Positions 21,483-32,562 of a DNA stretch of 64,000 nt are shown piece after piece. The stretch lies in assembly GCA_031761405.1 (NCBI GenBank), contig JASEVX010000013.1:40500601-40564600 (forward strand). The letters are read 5' to 3'. Both the position numbers and the translations under genes were made by a program. How positions within the stretch are numbered: position 1 is the first letter of the stretch; every line of letters begins with the position of its first letter. The stretch comes from Serripes groenlandicus. Lineage: Eukaryota > Mollusca > Bivalvia > Cardiida > Cardiidae. The notes below the pieces were generated by a model. It was not told where the DNA came from. It ran no database searches and saw only the letters and a program-made list of their open reading frames with translations.

Positions 21483-21768
21483 CTTGGTCCCTTTCCATAA
21501 AATTAAAGATGTCACAAAGATATTAAGCACTTTTCTTCTAATGACAAATATTTGGAATTATGTGTAATATATATACAGTCAATACTTAGTAAAAATCTAT
21601 TTAAAAAATGGAAAATCTCTATAAATTGAAGTACATGTACATATTTGAATAACAGTTAAACACAAATTGTAGTGTAGAAGAAATTGCTCATAATGAAAAT
21701 TCTCTGTATTTTTTTTAAAAATTCGTCTGCTCTAATCACATCAAAATATGTCTGCAAATGGGAAAGGC
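21483..21768. mobile_element. Probable CTTTCCCACATAC-family MITE, strongly diverged
   Basis: ACCCTTGGTCCCTTTCC at the left, and AATTGCTCATAATGAAAATT, TTCGTCTGCTCTAATC and GTCTGCAAATGGGAAAGGCT at the right fit the family. The left half is poorly conserved. Confidence 0.45.
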
Positions 21769-22675
21769 TTGATATTATTTGTAGCCAACAAGTCAATTGA
21801 TTATGTTCTTCAGAGCAATGTAGTCACAAGTAGCTGCCAATATATTAGATTCTTGGAAAAGTACCATTTAGTTATTGCGAGCTGTTCTTATCTACGTCCC
21901 TGCATACATGTAAACACGTTTGAACAGTGTCAACAATTTGGGGTTTTGACACATTTTGTACAAGTCATTCCAGTTTAAAAAGGAATCAATCAGTTGATAT
22001 AAGAGTTGAATTGTTGTCCAAATTTACAGTTCGATCACAGTTTGTTTGTAAGTTCCCATCGCTTCCGTGATCAAAAAAACATGTCGGCAAGACAATACAC
22101 TGAAATCGGGTTTACCGCGATATTCATGAAAGTGACACTTTAAAGCGAAAATGAACGAATCAAGTAGATGGCGAAATTTACCTTGAAACAGACATTTATA
22201 GAGTTTAATTCTTTTCACGTCTGCATTTATGGATGACAATTGTCCTCAAAGTAAACTTTGAATCAAGTACCCTATGTGTAATCATAGACGACACTTTTAG
22301 CGATATTTACGAAAAACAAGGATGAATGAAAATGACAGATGATCGAAAATGACAAAAACGAACTACAATAATAGCGACAGACGAAGTTTTCGTCACGCAA
22401 CATAGTGAAGGCAGATATTATACTGAACAGGAATTGCCGATCATTTGAACAAAGCAAATGCATAGTTATGTGGATTGAAAAATTGAGATGCCAGCTTTGT
22501 GAAATAACGATAAAAATAAAAATCTATAAATAGACTATAAATGAATGGTACTGTCTTTTATTTCAGCTCTTAGATTAATTCGGGAACAAGAGTCGGTGCG
22601 CGGCCGCTTACGACATTTACAAACTGGACTAAATTGAGATCGGTTTAAAACGCGTTGGTGAATACGGACTAAATC
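21769..22675. other. Intergenic, nothing recognised
   Basis: No gene was supported. The 76-codon frame at 21,748-21,978 starts inside the MITE terminus and has no recognisable domain. Confidence 0.45.
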
Positions 22676-22768
22676 TAAATCTCCGGGAATCCAAAAAGTG
22701 AACTAAATATTTAGATTTAGATTTAGTCAAAAATCTAAATTAAAAAGTTTGGTGAATACGGGCCCTGG
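22660..22768. repeat. Imperfect inverted repeat (ACTAAATCTAAATC / GATTTAGATTTAGT)
   Basis: GTGAATACGGACTAAATCTA on the left and TTTAGATTTAGATTTAGTCA on the right can pair, and TGGTGAATACGG is also present as a direct repeat at both edges (about 22,659 and 22,750). This may be a small foldback element or its target duplication. Confidence 0.5.
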
Positions 22769-22963
22769 TCTACATGGTTCTCTGATCTTTCACTTGATTT
22801 TGAGTCTTAACTGTTGTTTGAAAATATATTAACTAGTATCCATTTTGTCTCTTACTAGTGATTTGCAAATATACTAACTATTTTCCAGACATCACCCATT
22901 CATTTTGGTTTTTGGGGTTTAAAATAAGGTCGGACTTTCACTATATATTATTGATTCAAAGAT

Positions 22964-23140
22964 GATTGATTTGTTGGGGTTTATTGCCGTTTTCAAACAC
23001 CACAACGGCAAGTTCACCAACCTTTGTGTTTCCTGGTTTTTCTTACATCCGTAATCCACACAACATCCCTTCAAAGCAACTAGATACTATTCCATATAGA
23101 CTGCTATTCCATTGATGGAAGAGGATTGAAGCTTGCAACA
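22964..23140 (-). mobile_element. Partial SINE (tail and body)
   Basis: TTGTTGGGGTTTATTGCCGT, ACGGCAAGTTCACCAACCTT and TGTGTTTCCTGG parallel the left part of the reverse SINE at 16,561. The tRNA-like head is absent. Confidence 0.6.
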
Positions 23141-23325
23141 AATTCTGAACTTTCCATAATTAGATATACATGTATAATTAAACAGCATGTTCAGTCAATT
23201 TCACGGTGAATACAGGTGAATACATATTGCCTACGCCATGCGAAAATCGACCTCTACGCAGTCTGCTCAGAACCTTTTGTATTCGTCAAACAAGTATCCT
23301 TTACGCTTCTGATAGACCAACATAA

Positions 23326-23510
23326 GTGTTTTACGCCGCTGTCAGCATGTTTTATCCTAACCCCAGCGAGTCAGTCATACTGATAACCCAACATGCGCCA
23401 AGTGGAGATAGCCATGAATACCATTGTATACTTGTTTGGATAGTCTCGGCTGGGGATCGAACCCGCGGCGTTCCGGACAAACCATCATGACAAAACACCG
23501 CAACTGTAAT
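23326..23510 (-). mobile_element. tRNA-derived SINE
   Basis: Reverse-oriented. The tail is TGTTTTACGCCGCTGTCAG, the body CCCCAGCGAGTCAGTCATAC, and the head has minus-strand B box CGGGTTCGATCCCC (about 23,452-23,466). The A box region is degenerate. Confidence 0.7.
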
Positions 23511-23716
23511 ACTCATAAATTGTAAACGTTCTGAAGGTCGTTTTGTGTATAACATGCCTCAAATACCCATTAGAGCCAGAAACCGTGACTACGAAAACTA
23601 TATTTAGTTTTATTTTACAGGTATATTTAAAAGCTACTTAATTCATGGAAGTTTAACGTGGGTAATAAATATTAATTGCACAAAACCATAAAACACGTCA
23701 ACAACATGAGATATTA

Positions 23717-23836
23717 TAGGTTATTGATCCTGTACTTTGAAATCATCGCTGGACCGAGTTCGTTGTGTTGACGTTGCCGAGCTCGCCAAAGAACGAGGTC
23801 CAACGATGATTTCACAGTACAGGGTCAATAACCTGT
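23717..23836. mobile_element. Foldback / palindromic MITE-like element
   Basis: The left arm ATAGGTTATTGATCCTGTAC onward to ATCATCGCTGGACC (23,717-23,755) pairs with GGTCCAACGATGATTTCACA to GTCAATAACCTGT (23,797-23,836). The arms are about 39 bp with about four mismatches. The ~41-bp spacer is itself partly self-complementary (GTTCGTTG/CCAAAGAAC and GCCGAGCTCG). The family differs from the foldback at 297. Confidence 0.75.
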
Positions 23837-24101
23837 TTATTGCATACTTTCATATTGTGAACTATTTGGTTTACACTGTTGAGGTTCTTTGTTTATCTAG
23901 AGTCTGCTTCCGAAATCGAAACAAACTGTTAAACAGTAATTTTGTTGAAAATGCCGTTTGAATTATAACGGTGACGTTATTGTTTTAAATGACGCCATGC
24001 ACGTGCATGAGCAACATTTTAGACGCGCGTGCCATGTAACAGTATACTGTCATCCGCTCAAAAACGTACTGTTAGCATGAGCAAGTAAGAAAACACCGGT
24101 C

Positions 24102-25132
24102 ATATCTGGACGTATTGAATGCAAATTAGGCCCTATTTCAAATGTCATGGCCATCAGTCATTCAGAAGAGCTTCGTCAAATTCGTCAATTCGTCAATTTT
24201 TATTTCTGTCATTAAGATAATGTATCTGGACGTATTGAATGCAAATTAGGCCCTATTTCAAATGTTATGACCAGCCATAAGTCATTCAGAAGAGCTTCGT
24301 CAAGTTCGTCAACTCGTCAATCTTGTTGTCGAATTAACGAAAAATATATTTTTCTAATAACTTTATTGCTGTCTTTTAGATAATGTATCTGGACGTATTG
24401 CTTGTAAATTAGGCACTTTCACAAATTTCATGACAATCAGTCATTCAGAAGAATTTCGCCAAGTTCCGTAAATTTTGTTGACGAATTGACGAAAAAGATA
24501 TATTTCTAAAAACTTTATTTCTGTCTTTTAGATAATATATCAGTCATTCAGAAGACAAAAGATATATCTAGACGTATTGAATGCAAATTAAGCCCTATTT
24601 CAAATTCCATGGCCATCTGTCATTCAGAAGTTCATCAATTCGTCAATAAGTTTGTTGACGAATTGACGAAAAAAATATTTTTCTGAAACTTTATTTTAGT
24701 CTTTTAGATAATGAATCTGGACGTATTGAATGCAAATTACGCCCTATTTCGAATTTCATGGTTCTTCACAGCTTCGTCTAGTTCGTCAATTCATCAATTT
24801 TGTTGACATGACGAAAGAAATATTTTTCTAAAATCTTTATTTATGTCTTTTAGATAATGTATCTGGACGTATTGAGTGCGAATTAGGCACTATTTCAAAT
24901 GTCATGGCCATCAGTCATTCAGAACAGCTTCGTCAAGTTCATCAATTTGTCAATTCGTCAATTTTGTTGACGAATTGACGAACAAAATATTTTTCTAAAA
25001 ACTTTATTTCTCTCTTTTAGATAATGTATCTGGACATATTGAATGCAAATTAGGCCCCATTTCAAATGTCATCGCCATCAGTCATTCAGAAGAGTTTCTT
25101 CAAGTTCGTCAATTCGTCAACTCGTCCATTGG
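24102..25132 (+). repeat. Tandem array, ~120-175 bp unit rich in TTCGTCAA (7 units)
   Basis: Unit starts (ATCTGGACGTATTGAATGCA) lie near 24,106, 24,224, 24,388, 24,565, 24,713, 24,859 and 25,027. Each unit continues AAATTAGGCCCTATTTCAAA, TCAGTCATTCAGAAGAGCTT and TTCGTCAATTCGTCAA, then GTTGACGAATTGACGA, which folds back on the preceding TTCGTCAATT, and ends TTTATTTCTGTCTTTTAGATAATG. The same unit occurs singly and inverted in both duplication copies (31,715 and 47,486). Confidence 0.88.
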
Positions 25133-25213
25133 ACCACAAATGCATATCTTATATAAAAAAAAAAAAATCAGATTTATGTGAGATTATGTTTATAAGGCAC
25201 CAAAACAGAAGTT

Positions 25214-25600
25214 GACAAACATCACAGCATATTCTACTTAAGTTTTATCTGTAACTAGTTCTAGTTGATAGCGTTCTTCATTGGGAAAATGTATTCTACG
25301 GCTATAGTCCACGCATGAAATTACATCATATACACACGTACTGGTGGACGGTCCCCAAAAGCATATCTTAAATGAAAATGAGCCATGATGTTTTTCAACG
25401 TATAACACGCACCAAAAACAATGTTGAAAAACATCACAGCACATTCTTGTTCAGTTGAATAGATACATACCTACGTTTTAGTTGATGGCTTTTTGTATAA
25501 GGAAAATGTATTCTGGGGCTAGTCTACGCATGAATTTATCATATACACTCATACTGATGAACGCATGATAAATGAATGTATTCTGGGGCGCGTCCACGCA
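25214..25600 (+). repeat. Two-and-a-half-copy tandem repeat, ~210 bp
   Basis: ACATCACAGCATATTCT (about 25,218) recurs as ACATCACAGCACATTCT (about 25,431). AATGTATTCTACGGCTA, AATGTATTCTGGGGCTAG and AATGTATTCTGGGGCGCG occur at about 25,288, 25,505 and 25,576, each followed by CACGCA(T/A)GAAATTA-like sequence. The third unit is partial. Confidence 0.75.
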
Positions 25601-25623
25601 AGAAATTAGCAAACCACAAATAA

Positions 25624-25846
25624 ATATGCGCCGTCTCGCGAGAAAACCAACATTGTGGACATTGTGTAAAATATCGACTCGGATCAGACCGGAAAGACAC
25701 TTTTCGCCTACTGTAGATTTTCTGTTCCAGGAATCATTACTCTATACATCTATCCCCCTGAGACGGAATGTGTCGGCCTGCGCAGGCTGATCTGGATATA
25801 TTACGCAGAGGCCATTATATTGGTTTTCTCGCGGGACGGCTCATAT
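25624..25846. mobile_element. MITE with CGCGAGAAAACCAA terminal inverted repeats
   Basis: The left TIR ATGCGCCGTCTCGCGAGAAA plus ACCAA and the reverse complement of the right end, ATGAGCCGTCCCGCGAGAAA plus ACCAA, match over about 25 bp with two mismatches. The interior has CCTGCGCAGGCTGATCTGGA, a GC-rich hairpin. The size is about 223 bp. From general knowledge, elements with these ends are common in bivalve genomes. It is non-coding. Confidence 0.8.
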
Positions 25847-25967
25847 ATCATAGGAAAATCGACCTTTAAACTTTAACAACACTTATAGCTATCATTATTT
25901 CAGTAAAACTGATGTTTATCAAACAAAACAAATACGTTCAATTGAGAAATGACCACATTCGGATGTT

Positions 25968-25969
<2 letters not shown>

Positions 25970-26059
<90 letters not shown>
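25970..26059. repeat. (GA)n microsatellite
   Basis: About 90 bp of nearly pure GA dinucleotide. Frames across it encode (RE)n or (SL)n and are artefacts. Confidence 0.97.
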
Positions 26060-26060
<1 letters not shown>

Positions 26061-26704
26061 ACATTTGTATATGATCGGCACGAAGCAGACTGAAATATAC
26101 CTCATGCGCACATAACTATCACATGTATAATACGCAGGAAAGGCAGCTATATTTAAGTATATAGTGCACAGCAGACACACGTCTGTGACAATCCAATGCG
26201 CAGGAAGAACAACATACATGAAGTTCCCAACTGCAAGCACTTAACCGAAACGAAATGAAAAGCGCTCGATTAGGACGGATATAATACATGCGCCCATCGT
26301 TGGCATATACTCATGCAACTATATAAACATAAATTATGATATTAGAATATACAAACAAATGCAAACACATATGTAAGTACGGGTGTGAAGCCATACACGA
26401 ATATTTTATAAGTGTATTTATAACCTATTGTGCATGACTAAACATCAGTTAAATTATACCCCTTCACTTTCATTCAGAAATGTACATCTTATTTATAATT
26501 GTACAAAGTATTTATACAGTGAATAAAAATTCGCACAGTGTATCTTTAAGTTATAATCTACTGAATGGTACAATTTTCATTCAAATAACGCAATATATAC
26601 ATTAACAACAATACATAGAAAATTATATCTACAAGGTCCCCGGCGCAGTAATGTCGTTTTCACGTAACGTAACGTCTAAACAATAACGCTGTTTTAACGC
26701 AGTT

Positions 26705-27116
26705 CTTAATTTAACTCCTTCTCAAAGAATCGCCCGATGCACTGTACCCATTTCGCATGTCTTTTCATCCACTTTTCAAATACAATCTTCTGTCAAATTC
26801 ATGTAAGAAATCGCTCCACCAAAATAGCACAAATTTGCAATATCCATCAAAGTCATTCGCCGATCTGTATTAAGCGCGTTCTTTACATAATTGCAACCTT
26901 TTCATCAACCACAGACGGACAAAAGGATATGTGTTTGTACTTTGTACATGTTCTACCGTCACTGAAACTTTCATTCCATCTTTCCACAAGTGCCTTGCTC
27001 ACAGATTCTCCGTTATTAAACCTCTCCAACAACTCCTTAGTTTCCGGTGGCGTTTCCCGAGGTTGACCAAATTTGTTAATGAAAATCCGATGTTCCTCTT
27101 TTATTTGCGTCTGCAT
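26705..27116 (-). pseudogene. Mos1/mariner-type transposase N-terminal relic, copy A
   Basis: The minus-strand frame 27,116-26,883 contains PPETKELLERFNNGESVSKA followed by LVERWNESFSDGRTC. I read this as the helix-turn-helix of Mos1-like transposases (pattern KTxxETxxLLxxxxGEExxSxxxVxxWxxRFxxGR). After a frameshift the second helical region reads VKNALNTDRRMTLMDIANL, then SYMNLTEDCI after another disruption, matching the family's (D/N)RRxTxxxIA ... ILTEDL block. A further fragment EKWMKRHAKWVQC follows. At least two frameshifts and a stop make it non-functional; the DDE/D catalytic domain is absent. Frames on the plus strand here are shadows. Assignment rests on my reading of motifs, with no search done. 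Confidence 0.65.
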
Positions 27117-27251
27117 TATGCGCTTAGTAAGTATGATTCTCTAGGTGCGTGTATTTAAATCATCACAATACTATAATCTGAATATAAGCTTTTGAAATAT
27201 AATATTCTCATACATACTTAAGTTTCATAACGATTTGTCAAAGGAATAGTC

Positions 27252-27503
27252 TTAAATGGACGTTGTCTCAAAACTTTCCGAACGTCCCTCGTATTTATGA
27301 CATGTCCATATAGAATTTAAAAATAATGCAACATGCTTGAAAACGGTATCATAGTTGCCGTGGAATTCATTGTCTAAGATCGGGTTCAAACCGAGCAAGG
27401 CAGCGAAAAAGTCATTGCCTTCAAATGGCACTAATACGTTGAAAACTGTATCGGGAATAAAACCTGTTCGTCGAGGACATTGACTTGTTTTAAACAAACA
27501 CAT
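27252..27503 (-). other. Conserved open frame of unknown nature, copy A
   Basis: An 83-codon minus-strand frame just upstream of the transposase relic contains FNVLVPFEGNDFFAALLGLN and PILDNEFHGNYDTVFKHVAL. It is retained in copy B (41,278-41,523) with two amino-acid changes, as expected from the low overall divergence. No domain recognised. It could be more of a transposon, an orphan exon or chance. Confidence 0.25.
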
Positions 27504-28237
27504 TTAGATGATAAGTGAAAATCTGGTTAGTGAGACAATGTGTAGGCATTTTACACTGTCCTTGAAGGAAAGCTATTTTGCGTTTGTCAATTTCACATTG
27601 TATGTTGTACCAACCTAGCAGACACTAAATATCATATCTGTACGTGTTCTAGAGGGCAAATGCTATGATTTTTTGCCACATAATTTCCATTTTTTTTCAA
27701 CGTTCTGGATATCTGAAGAAGACATAGGATGCCATAGCTCACATCTACATACAGTGTAGACGAAAATGGTATTGTTTTTATTAGTGAACCAATTGTAATA
27801 AGGTTGACATTTCCAATGTTGTTTAATACTAGTAAAGAGAACATATAGGCCCGTCTCCTTTGCTGACGCGGTTTTTTATTTTATGTGAGTTAGTTAAGTG
27901 TTATACCAACATGGGTCACTGTTTTGCATATATCTATGGTAACCGACGTAATATTACTATGGTCTTTACCAAATATGATTAATTTACACTGTATTAAAAC
28001 TATATCCCCAGTCATTTGCCTATTCACTTGTCAAGTTTGGACAAAGAAGCACAAGATCGTCTGCTAGTGTCGGATTACCACAATTTGTTGGGCGAACAGT
28101 TAAACTGCAGGTTAATTCAAGTCAGTTTAATAAGTATTACTGTGCTTTAAGGATGTACTGAACTGAAAAGTGGATTTTTTTACATAATATTTAACTTTTG
28201 TTGTAATATTGGTTTTTTGAAAGTTGTATATATGTTA

Positions 28238-28262
28238 AATTAAAAAAAAAAAAAAAAAAAAG
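28238..28262. repeat. Poly-A run, copy A
   Basis: About 22 A. The equivalent run in copy B (43,687-43,704) is shorter. Confidence 0.85.
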
Positions 28263-29209
28263 GTATGGTAGTGGGCTTTTTTTTTGGCTAGATCAATTTA
28301 TAAAAGCCTTATGATGAGCTTTTTTTTGCTATTTCAGCCCATGAAAACAAAAGTTTTCACCCAAAAAAGTTTTCACCCAAATTGCCGATATTTGAAAGTT
28401 GATATTGCTAATTGTGTATCTTCTTGTGGTTTTAATCTCATTCTGAAGGTATTTTATCCATATCTTTGGAAGTTCATGCGATTCATTGTAGTTTAAGCTA
28501 AAAAATAGACACTATTTGACATTAATGAAAATCCATATTTGTCAGATTTAAGAATAGACAATTTCAAAACTTTGAAATAAGGAAAAAACATATTTGTAAT
28601 ATGTAACTTTTTCTGAAACTTCTCTAAGTTATTTCAATTACTATCATTTATCAGATTTTTATAAGAAAAGTATATGTCATTGGGCAATATTTTCAGTTTT
28701 TCTTCTTTGAATGGCTAAATAATGTTAAAATATAAATATATATTTATTAATTTTTCAAACAAATCTTCAAATGTCAAAAAGTTTTCCAATATTTTCTACT
28801 TTTTTTCAAAACAATATGATACTATACAGGTTCTAGATTAAAATGTATATACATGGACTTTAATATGTTCTTTTTGCCCAGTTTTATTTCTTAATCAAAC
28901 ACGGCAACTGGACAGCGTCTCACGAATAAATTAAAGGCTCATGACAAAAATAGGCCCTTTATCTCAAGCAAATTTTATCCACCTTTTTTTAAATTTTTAA
29001 GAATTATAAAAAGGTATAATGACTAAACAGGATTTAATTGACAACAAAATAAGAAGATTTAATAAGAAAGTAAAAAAAAAAAAAAAAAAAATTAATTTCA
29101 AGACCTCAGTTCAGTACATCCTTAAAGTGGTAACGAGCTGTCATTTCAACGATCATCTTCTCTCAGGATTATTATTAGAAAAAACCAAATTTAAATGTCT
29201 TGAACAGGA

Positions 29210-29429
29210 ATCCGCTGTGGTCGAGTGGTTAGCGTCGGGGATTTCGAAACCGGGTGTCCCGGGTTCGATCCCCAGTCGCGGCACTACGGTCATAGTGGAG
29301 TGCCCTTGGGCAAAGCACATTTTCTAGCCTAGTACTGGTTTGTTTACCCAGGGATCATGAATAATTAAATCTTATTGCGCGCTAAATGACCTTAGCTCTC
29401 AATGACCCATAAAACAATATACATTCATC
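29210..29429 (+). mobile_element. tRNA-derived SINE, copy A
   Basis: A full-length plus-strand SINE. The tRNA-like head TCCGCTGTGGTCGAGTGGTT has A box TGGTCGAGTGG (29,218-29,228) and B box GGGTTCGATCCCC (29,261-29,273), with partial CCGC/GCGG end pairing. The body is GTGCCCTTGGGCAAAGCACA, TAGCCTAGTACTGGTTTG, CCCAGGGATCATGAATAA and the 3' part ATAAAACAATATACATTCAT. It is the same family as 9,098, 17,725 and 44,668. A true tRNA is unlikely because the acceptor stem is incomplete and the body is fixed across copies. Confidence 0.88.
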
Positions 29430-31714
29430 CATATTACAATTGCGTTTGTTTAAAAACACTTAATTATGACACATCTAAAATGAAATAAATATTCCGATGT
29501 TTTAAGTATTTGCAGTTTCTTTATTTTGAATCGCATTTCTGTGTTTTTGTTTTATTTACGAAGACAAAACGGTCCCTATGAGACTTGCAGCCTGTTATGT
29601 GTCAATATCGAGATAAAAATCACGTCGAATTCTCCTTTAAAGGCTTATCCTCTGAATTTTCCCAATGGACAGAATTTTCTTAAATTTTGTCCAGAGCTTC
29701 CTTACTCAAAGACTAACTCAAAGTAACATTCAAAACAATGGGTCGCGTATCTAGTTATTTTGCTATACACTGTTTTAAAATCCATATATGTACTCATTTT
29801 AAGGACATACCAGTGATAACAAACACACATATTTATATATCAACATGTTTTTATTTCATTTACCAGGAATCATTTATGTGTCAACTTCATCAATATTGAC
29901 CAATTTTTTAAATATATCTATTTTAACACTTTATATACAATAATTCAAGTGGCCGCCATGATCAAATTTGTATTAAATTGAACACAGGTACAATACAAAA
30001 GTTGTAATTTAAAAAATTATAGTGGACAGATTGTTTTAATACTTTTCATATGAACACCCTATTATAAGGTTTGTTGAATGAAACAAAAAAAATCTATAGG
30101 TCGCAGTGCTAATTACAGAGATATTTCTTATTGAATTATCTCCCTTTATGATTTTTTTTCATAAAATTAGCCCAGGTAAAATACAATTTTGAATTAAATA
30201 TCTCTTAAGGCAGTATTTTTTAAAAACTTGTAAAATGAATAACTGAATAAGATCTTATAGTCTATGGTGTTCAGACCATAACTCCAACATTTAATTTCAA
30301 CTCAGACCTGGAACAATCCATGCGTCTTTATATCTTCATGGAAGCAGGTAAGCGATCCAGACCTATTGGGCCTCTTGTATATTATCATACCACAAGAGAA
30401 AGTTGATGCAACGCATCAATGTCGCCGAAAATCCATACTGCAGTTATGCATAACACTAACATTATAGTAGTTGAATAAACAGTTATCAACTGGGGGGGCA
30501 TATTGGAACATCAGGGGTGAGATCAAGTAAAATGTATCATATTTGGAATTTTTTGTCAACGAAGTGAATGTCCTTCATTGAAATATAATTGAAGCCTTTC
30601 ATTGTTTATGACCAATCTCCATTCCAAAGTAGGTTGACCATACACACAGCCAACTAATTATTGATCATAAACAGTAATGGAAATGAGTAATCTTGCCAAT
30701 CATTAGTCTTAGTATGTTTACAGGGCTTTCATTAAGGAGTAATTATAAGATTTGTGAATTCCACATACACTTTTCAAGATGTTTGTCATAATAGTTTAAG
30801 TTTATTATTTGTCAATAAAACCACAACATATACAATTTAGGATTTGCATGCAATGGCACGTCATTTCACATTTCCCCTATCAAAGTCAACATTAGACACC
30901 TTTGCAGCAATCTACTTTTAAAACAATGAGAAAAGGGTTAAATGGCTGAAGACACGAGTTTTCTCTTTTTCTCAAAATGATAATGGCTTGGCATCCTAAT
31001 TATATCATACTTTGACAAATGTTAAAATGTAGTCCAATATATTTACAAAGTAGACCACCCTTGAACTATTATATCAGTTAAACAGTTAAATTTCCTTGAA
31101 ATTGTTGTATAATTTCAAACTTAATTTCGAACATAAACTGAACCTTACAACATGTTAATTTATTGTAATTCGTTCCTTCCTTTTTTATAATGAAAATAAC
31201 AAACTCATGTTTTAAAATAATATCATGATGAGCGCCCTTGTGTCAATGATGCATAACAATATGTAGAACGCAAGCAAAATGCCTGAAGGGAATTTAATGA
31301 CACATTTAAAAGTGTCAAGGACGAAATGATTGTGTACGAAAGACCCGATTCGTGAATCATTCTTCTTCACAGATTTGTCGTTCTTTACACTCTCTTTATA
31401 GGTATATCCATTGTTAGTAGGGAGTAGATTTCATGATATCGTAAAATTGTCCATTTTAATTCTGCTAACTGCGTTTCAGATTAAATATCGCAATGTACGT
31501 TCCGATGCGCGTCATAGGTAAAACGATATTCTGATTTAATAAAAATTGGCTCCACAGATTTTCTTGAAATTCTGGTAACTTTAAGTAGAAAGGATGATCG
31601 TAAATATATGTAATTACTATAAAATATTGAATTTATATCATGACGCAGGTTATTTTATCCTCTACAATTTGGTGTTATTGTTGTTTGAATACCACATCAA
31701 ATGAGACAGTAATA

Positions 31715-31852
31715 GCGATGTATTAAATACGTCCAGATACAGTATCTAAAAGACAGAAATAAAGTTTGGAGAAGAATATTTGTTTCGTCAATTCGTCAAA
31801 CTAAATTGACGTGTTGACGAATTGACGAACTTGACGAAGCTCTTCTAGATTA
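31715..31852 (-). repeat. Single inverted unit of the TTCGTCAA array, copy A
   Basis: ATTAAATACGTCCAGATACA, TAAAAGACAGAAATAAAGTT, TTCGTCAATTCGTCAA and GTTGACGAATTGACGAACTT are the reverse complement of a unit of the array at 24,102-25,132. Its TTCGTCAATT/AATTGACGAA parts form a hairpin. Confidence 0.8.
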
Positions 31853-32039
31853 GTTTAAACATATTAAATTCTCATACATTTTACATATTAGGAAACATCA
31901 AGAAATATACAATGGAGAAATGAAAGCTTATAGATTATTTTAGGTCTTCTCCAATAAAGATTGATTTTCAGCACGGTGAATATTTTACATGTTCAAAAAA
32001 GATCAGCTTTTTACAAGATGACGAAATTAATGAAGCAGC

Positions 32040-32300
32040 AACAGTTTGTCAATTCGTCGCTCGTCCAGCTAACTTCACAGCAGTTCGGCACTCGTCAATT
32101 CGTCGCTCGTCAAGCTAACTTCACAGCAGTTCGTCACTCGTCAATTCGTCGCTCGTCAAGCTTACTTCACAGCAGTTCGTCACTCGGCAATTCGTTCAAT
32201 TCGTCACTCGTCAAGTCGTCAGTAGTCAATACGTCACTCGTCAACCTAACTTCACAAATAATTTGAAGTTCATCACTCATCGATTCGTCACTCGACAACC
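32040..32300 (+). repeat. 46-bp tandem repeat (GCTAACTTCACAGCAGTTCG), copy A
   Basis: GCTAACTTCACAGCAGTTCG occurs at about 32,068, 32,114 and (as GCTTACTTCACAGCAGTTCG) 32,159, alternating with CACTCGTCAATTCGTCGCTC. A run of CACTCGTCAA(T/G)TCGT variants follows to about 32,300. The 101-codon frame here is a by-product. Confidence 0.85.
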
Positions 32301-32430
32301 TAACTTCGTCTACTGCAGCTTTTATAGTCATGATGTGGGAAATGGTACATATAAAGTATGCAAATTGGCTAAAAGAAAACAGAAAAATAGTTTTTGCAGG
32401 AGAGCATAGATACTAAGGTGCGTTTTTATG

Positions 32431-32550
32431 TTGTTTTACGCCGCGTTCCACAGTATTTCAGACATATCATATTGTTTCCATGGTATTCAACCAGTATAGC
32501 TGGTGTAGCTTTATCCTGTCACCAGCGCATCCATCAAAATGCTATGCAAA
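32431..32550 (-). mobile_element. Partial SINE, copy A
   Basis: GTTTTACGCCGCGTTCCACA, TTTCAGACATATCATATTGT, TTCCATGGTATTCAACCAGT and ATAGCTGG match the tail and body of the reverse SINEs. The head is missing. Confidence 0.6.
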
Positions 32551-32562
32551 CAGCCCTGATCA

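Noticed and set aside
24102..25132. CRISPR-like array of repeats and spacers
   Set aside because: Units of 120-175 bp are similar along their full length, there are no unique spacers, and the genome is eukaryotic.
29210..29285. Possible tRNA gene
   Set aside because: A and B boxes are good, but the acceptor stem pairs only partly and the same sequence continues into a fixed SINE body at several loci.
31961..32266. 101-codon Ser/Gln-rich plus frame
   Set aside because: It translates a 46-bp satellite and its phase shifts between copies A and B.
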